From assembly GCA_022866015.1 (NCBI GenBank), contig JALHTX010000202.1, positions 1 to 5,318 of the forward strand: 5,318 nt of DNA, read 5' to 3'. This DNA is from Thermoplasmatota archaeon. GTDB taxonomy: Archaea; Thermoplasmatota; E2; DHVEG-1. The notes under the pieces are model-generated. The model was not told the DNA's origin, did no database searches, and saw nothing but the letters and a program-made list of their open reading frames with translations. Shown here in pieces: positions 4,685-5,318 of this stretch (within the stretch, counting starts at the first letter, position 1; every line of letters starts with the position of its first letter). The position numbers and the translations under genes are program-made.

Positions 4685-5318
4685 ATGCCAGCTGATTTAT
4701 GGGACAGTAAAATAGAATCAATGCCTATAAACAAACTTAAAGAACTTCAACTTAAAAGATTAAAAGAAATTGTAAATCGTGTTTATTCAAAGAATAAATA
4801 TTACAAAGAAAAATTTGATGAAGCCGGAGTAAAACCTTCAGATATAAAAAATTTAAAAGATATCGAAAAACTACCATTTTTAACAAAACATGACTTACGT
4901 AAATACTATCCATTTGGTCTAGTTTGCACAGAACTAGATGACATTATAGAGGTTCATGCATCCTCAGGTACAACTGGTAAACCAGTTGTTGGACCATACA
5001 CAAGAAATGATGTAGATCTATGGGGCGAAGTAATGGCTCGATCTCTTTATGCAAATGGTTTGAGAAAAATAGATCGTATACAGAACTCCTATGGATACGG
5101 GTTTTTTACAGGAGCACATGGTTTTGAAAAGGGTGCACAAAAGATAGGTGCCATGGTGATTACCATTGGTTCAGGCAACACCGAAAGACAAATTGATGTG
5201 ATGAGGGATTTTGGCACCACTGCCCTAGCATGTACTCCATCCTATTCACTGCATATTGCAGAGATTGCCAAAGAAAATGGATTAGATACATCAAAAGATT
5301 TCAAACTCCGCTTGGGAC
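4685..5318 (+). CDS. paaK: phenylacetate-CoA ligase, N-terminal part (cut by window end)
   Basis: PaaK is an AMP-forming ligase that joins phenylacetate, or a related aryl acid such as indoleacetate, to coenzyme A in the cytoplasm. The 211 visible codons are about half of the usual 430-440 residues; the rest lies beyond the right edge and the frame is open to the end. Visible marks are the N-terminal helix region with RLKEIVNRVYSKNKYY (25-40), the adenylate-forming P-loop ASSGTTGKP (92-100), the aryl-pocket segment SYGYGFFTGAHG (135-146) and TACTPSY (179-187, with intervening LA). In anaerobic, protein-degrading archaea such ligases sit beside 2-oxoacid:ferredoxin oxidoreductases in aromatic amino-acid breakdown; that role is inferred. 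The start is fixed by GGGAGGT (4669-4675) nine bases upstream. GC at third codon positions roughly doubles after codon 155 (about 21 of 56 against about 27 of 155 by hand count). The divergent neighbour is the lysine-dehydrogenase-like gene. Confidence 0.93.
   Translation, partial: MPADLWDSKIESMPINKLKELQLKRLKEIVNRVYSKNKYYKEKFDEAGVKPSDIKNLKDIEKLPFLTKHDLRKYYPFGLVCTELDDIIEVHASSGTTGKPVVGPYTRNDVDLWGEVMARSLYANGLRKIDRIQNSYGYGFFTGAHGFEKGAQKIGAMVITIGSGNTERQIDVMRDFGTTALACTPSYSLHIAEIAKENGLDTSKDFKLRLG

Overview
The window looks like AT-rich archaeal chromosome, most likely from the Thermoplasmatota or a close relative. Three things suggest this. Intergenic spaces carry TATA-box promoters about 25 bases before plausible starts and oligo-T runs after stops. 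There is a Taw3/TYW3 wybutosine gene, which is confined to archaea and eukaryotes. There is also a small protein resembling the archaeal DUF6015 family, known mainly from Thermoplasmata. Non-coding stretches are mostly A/T. The lineage is an inference; no rRNA or other strong phylogenetic marker is present.

Left part (1-837): about 300 bases without a convincing gene, then a single-domain response regulator on the minus strand. The gene-free stretch holds an A/T hairpin, a TATA-like box, a perfect 9-bp GC-rich inverted repeat closing an 82-nt segment followed by T8 (a candidate small RNA), and one copy of a 33-bp repeat. The second copy of the repeat, 28/33 identical, forms the promoter region of the response regulator, so the two copies flank that gene in direct orientation.

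Middle part (838-2742): a complete phosphoserine aminotransferase (serC, minus) is divergent from a DUF6015-like protein (plus). The latter converges on a 98-residue two-helix membrane protein (minus). The two converging genes share a 20-bp A8-CAA-T9 element that can terminate transcription in both directions and contains parts of both stop codons.

Right part (2828-5318): a minus-strand two-gene operon encodes a lysine 6-dehydrogenase/saccharopine dehydrogenase-like enzyme followed, with a 4-base ATGA overlap, by Taw3. Divergent from it is a phenylacetate-CoA ligase gene (paaK), cut off by the window end after 211 codons. A 17-bp near-palindrome sits in the middle of the divergent control region.

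Functionally, serC points to serine synthesis from 3-phosphoglycerate. The lysine-dehydrogenase-like enzyme and PaaK would fit amino-acid catabolism (lysine and phenylalanine/aromatic acids), and Taw3 modifies tRNA-Phe. I see no complete novel multi-gene system. The most interesting signals are the candidate small RNA at the left end, the repeat pair around the response regulator, and the coupling of the dehydrogenase to Taw3.
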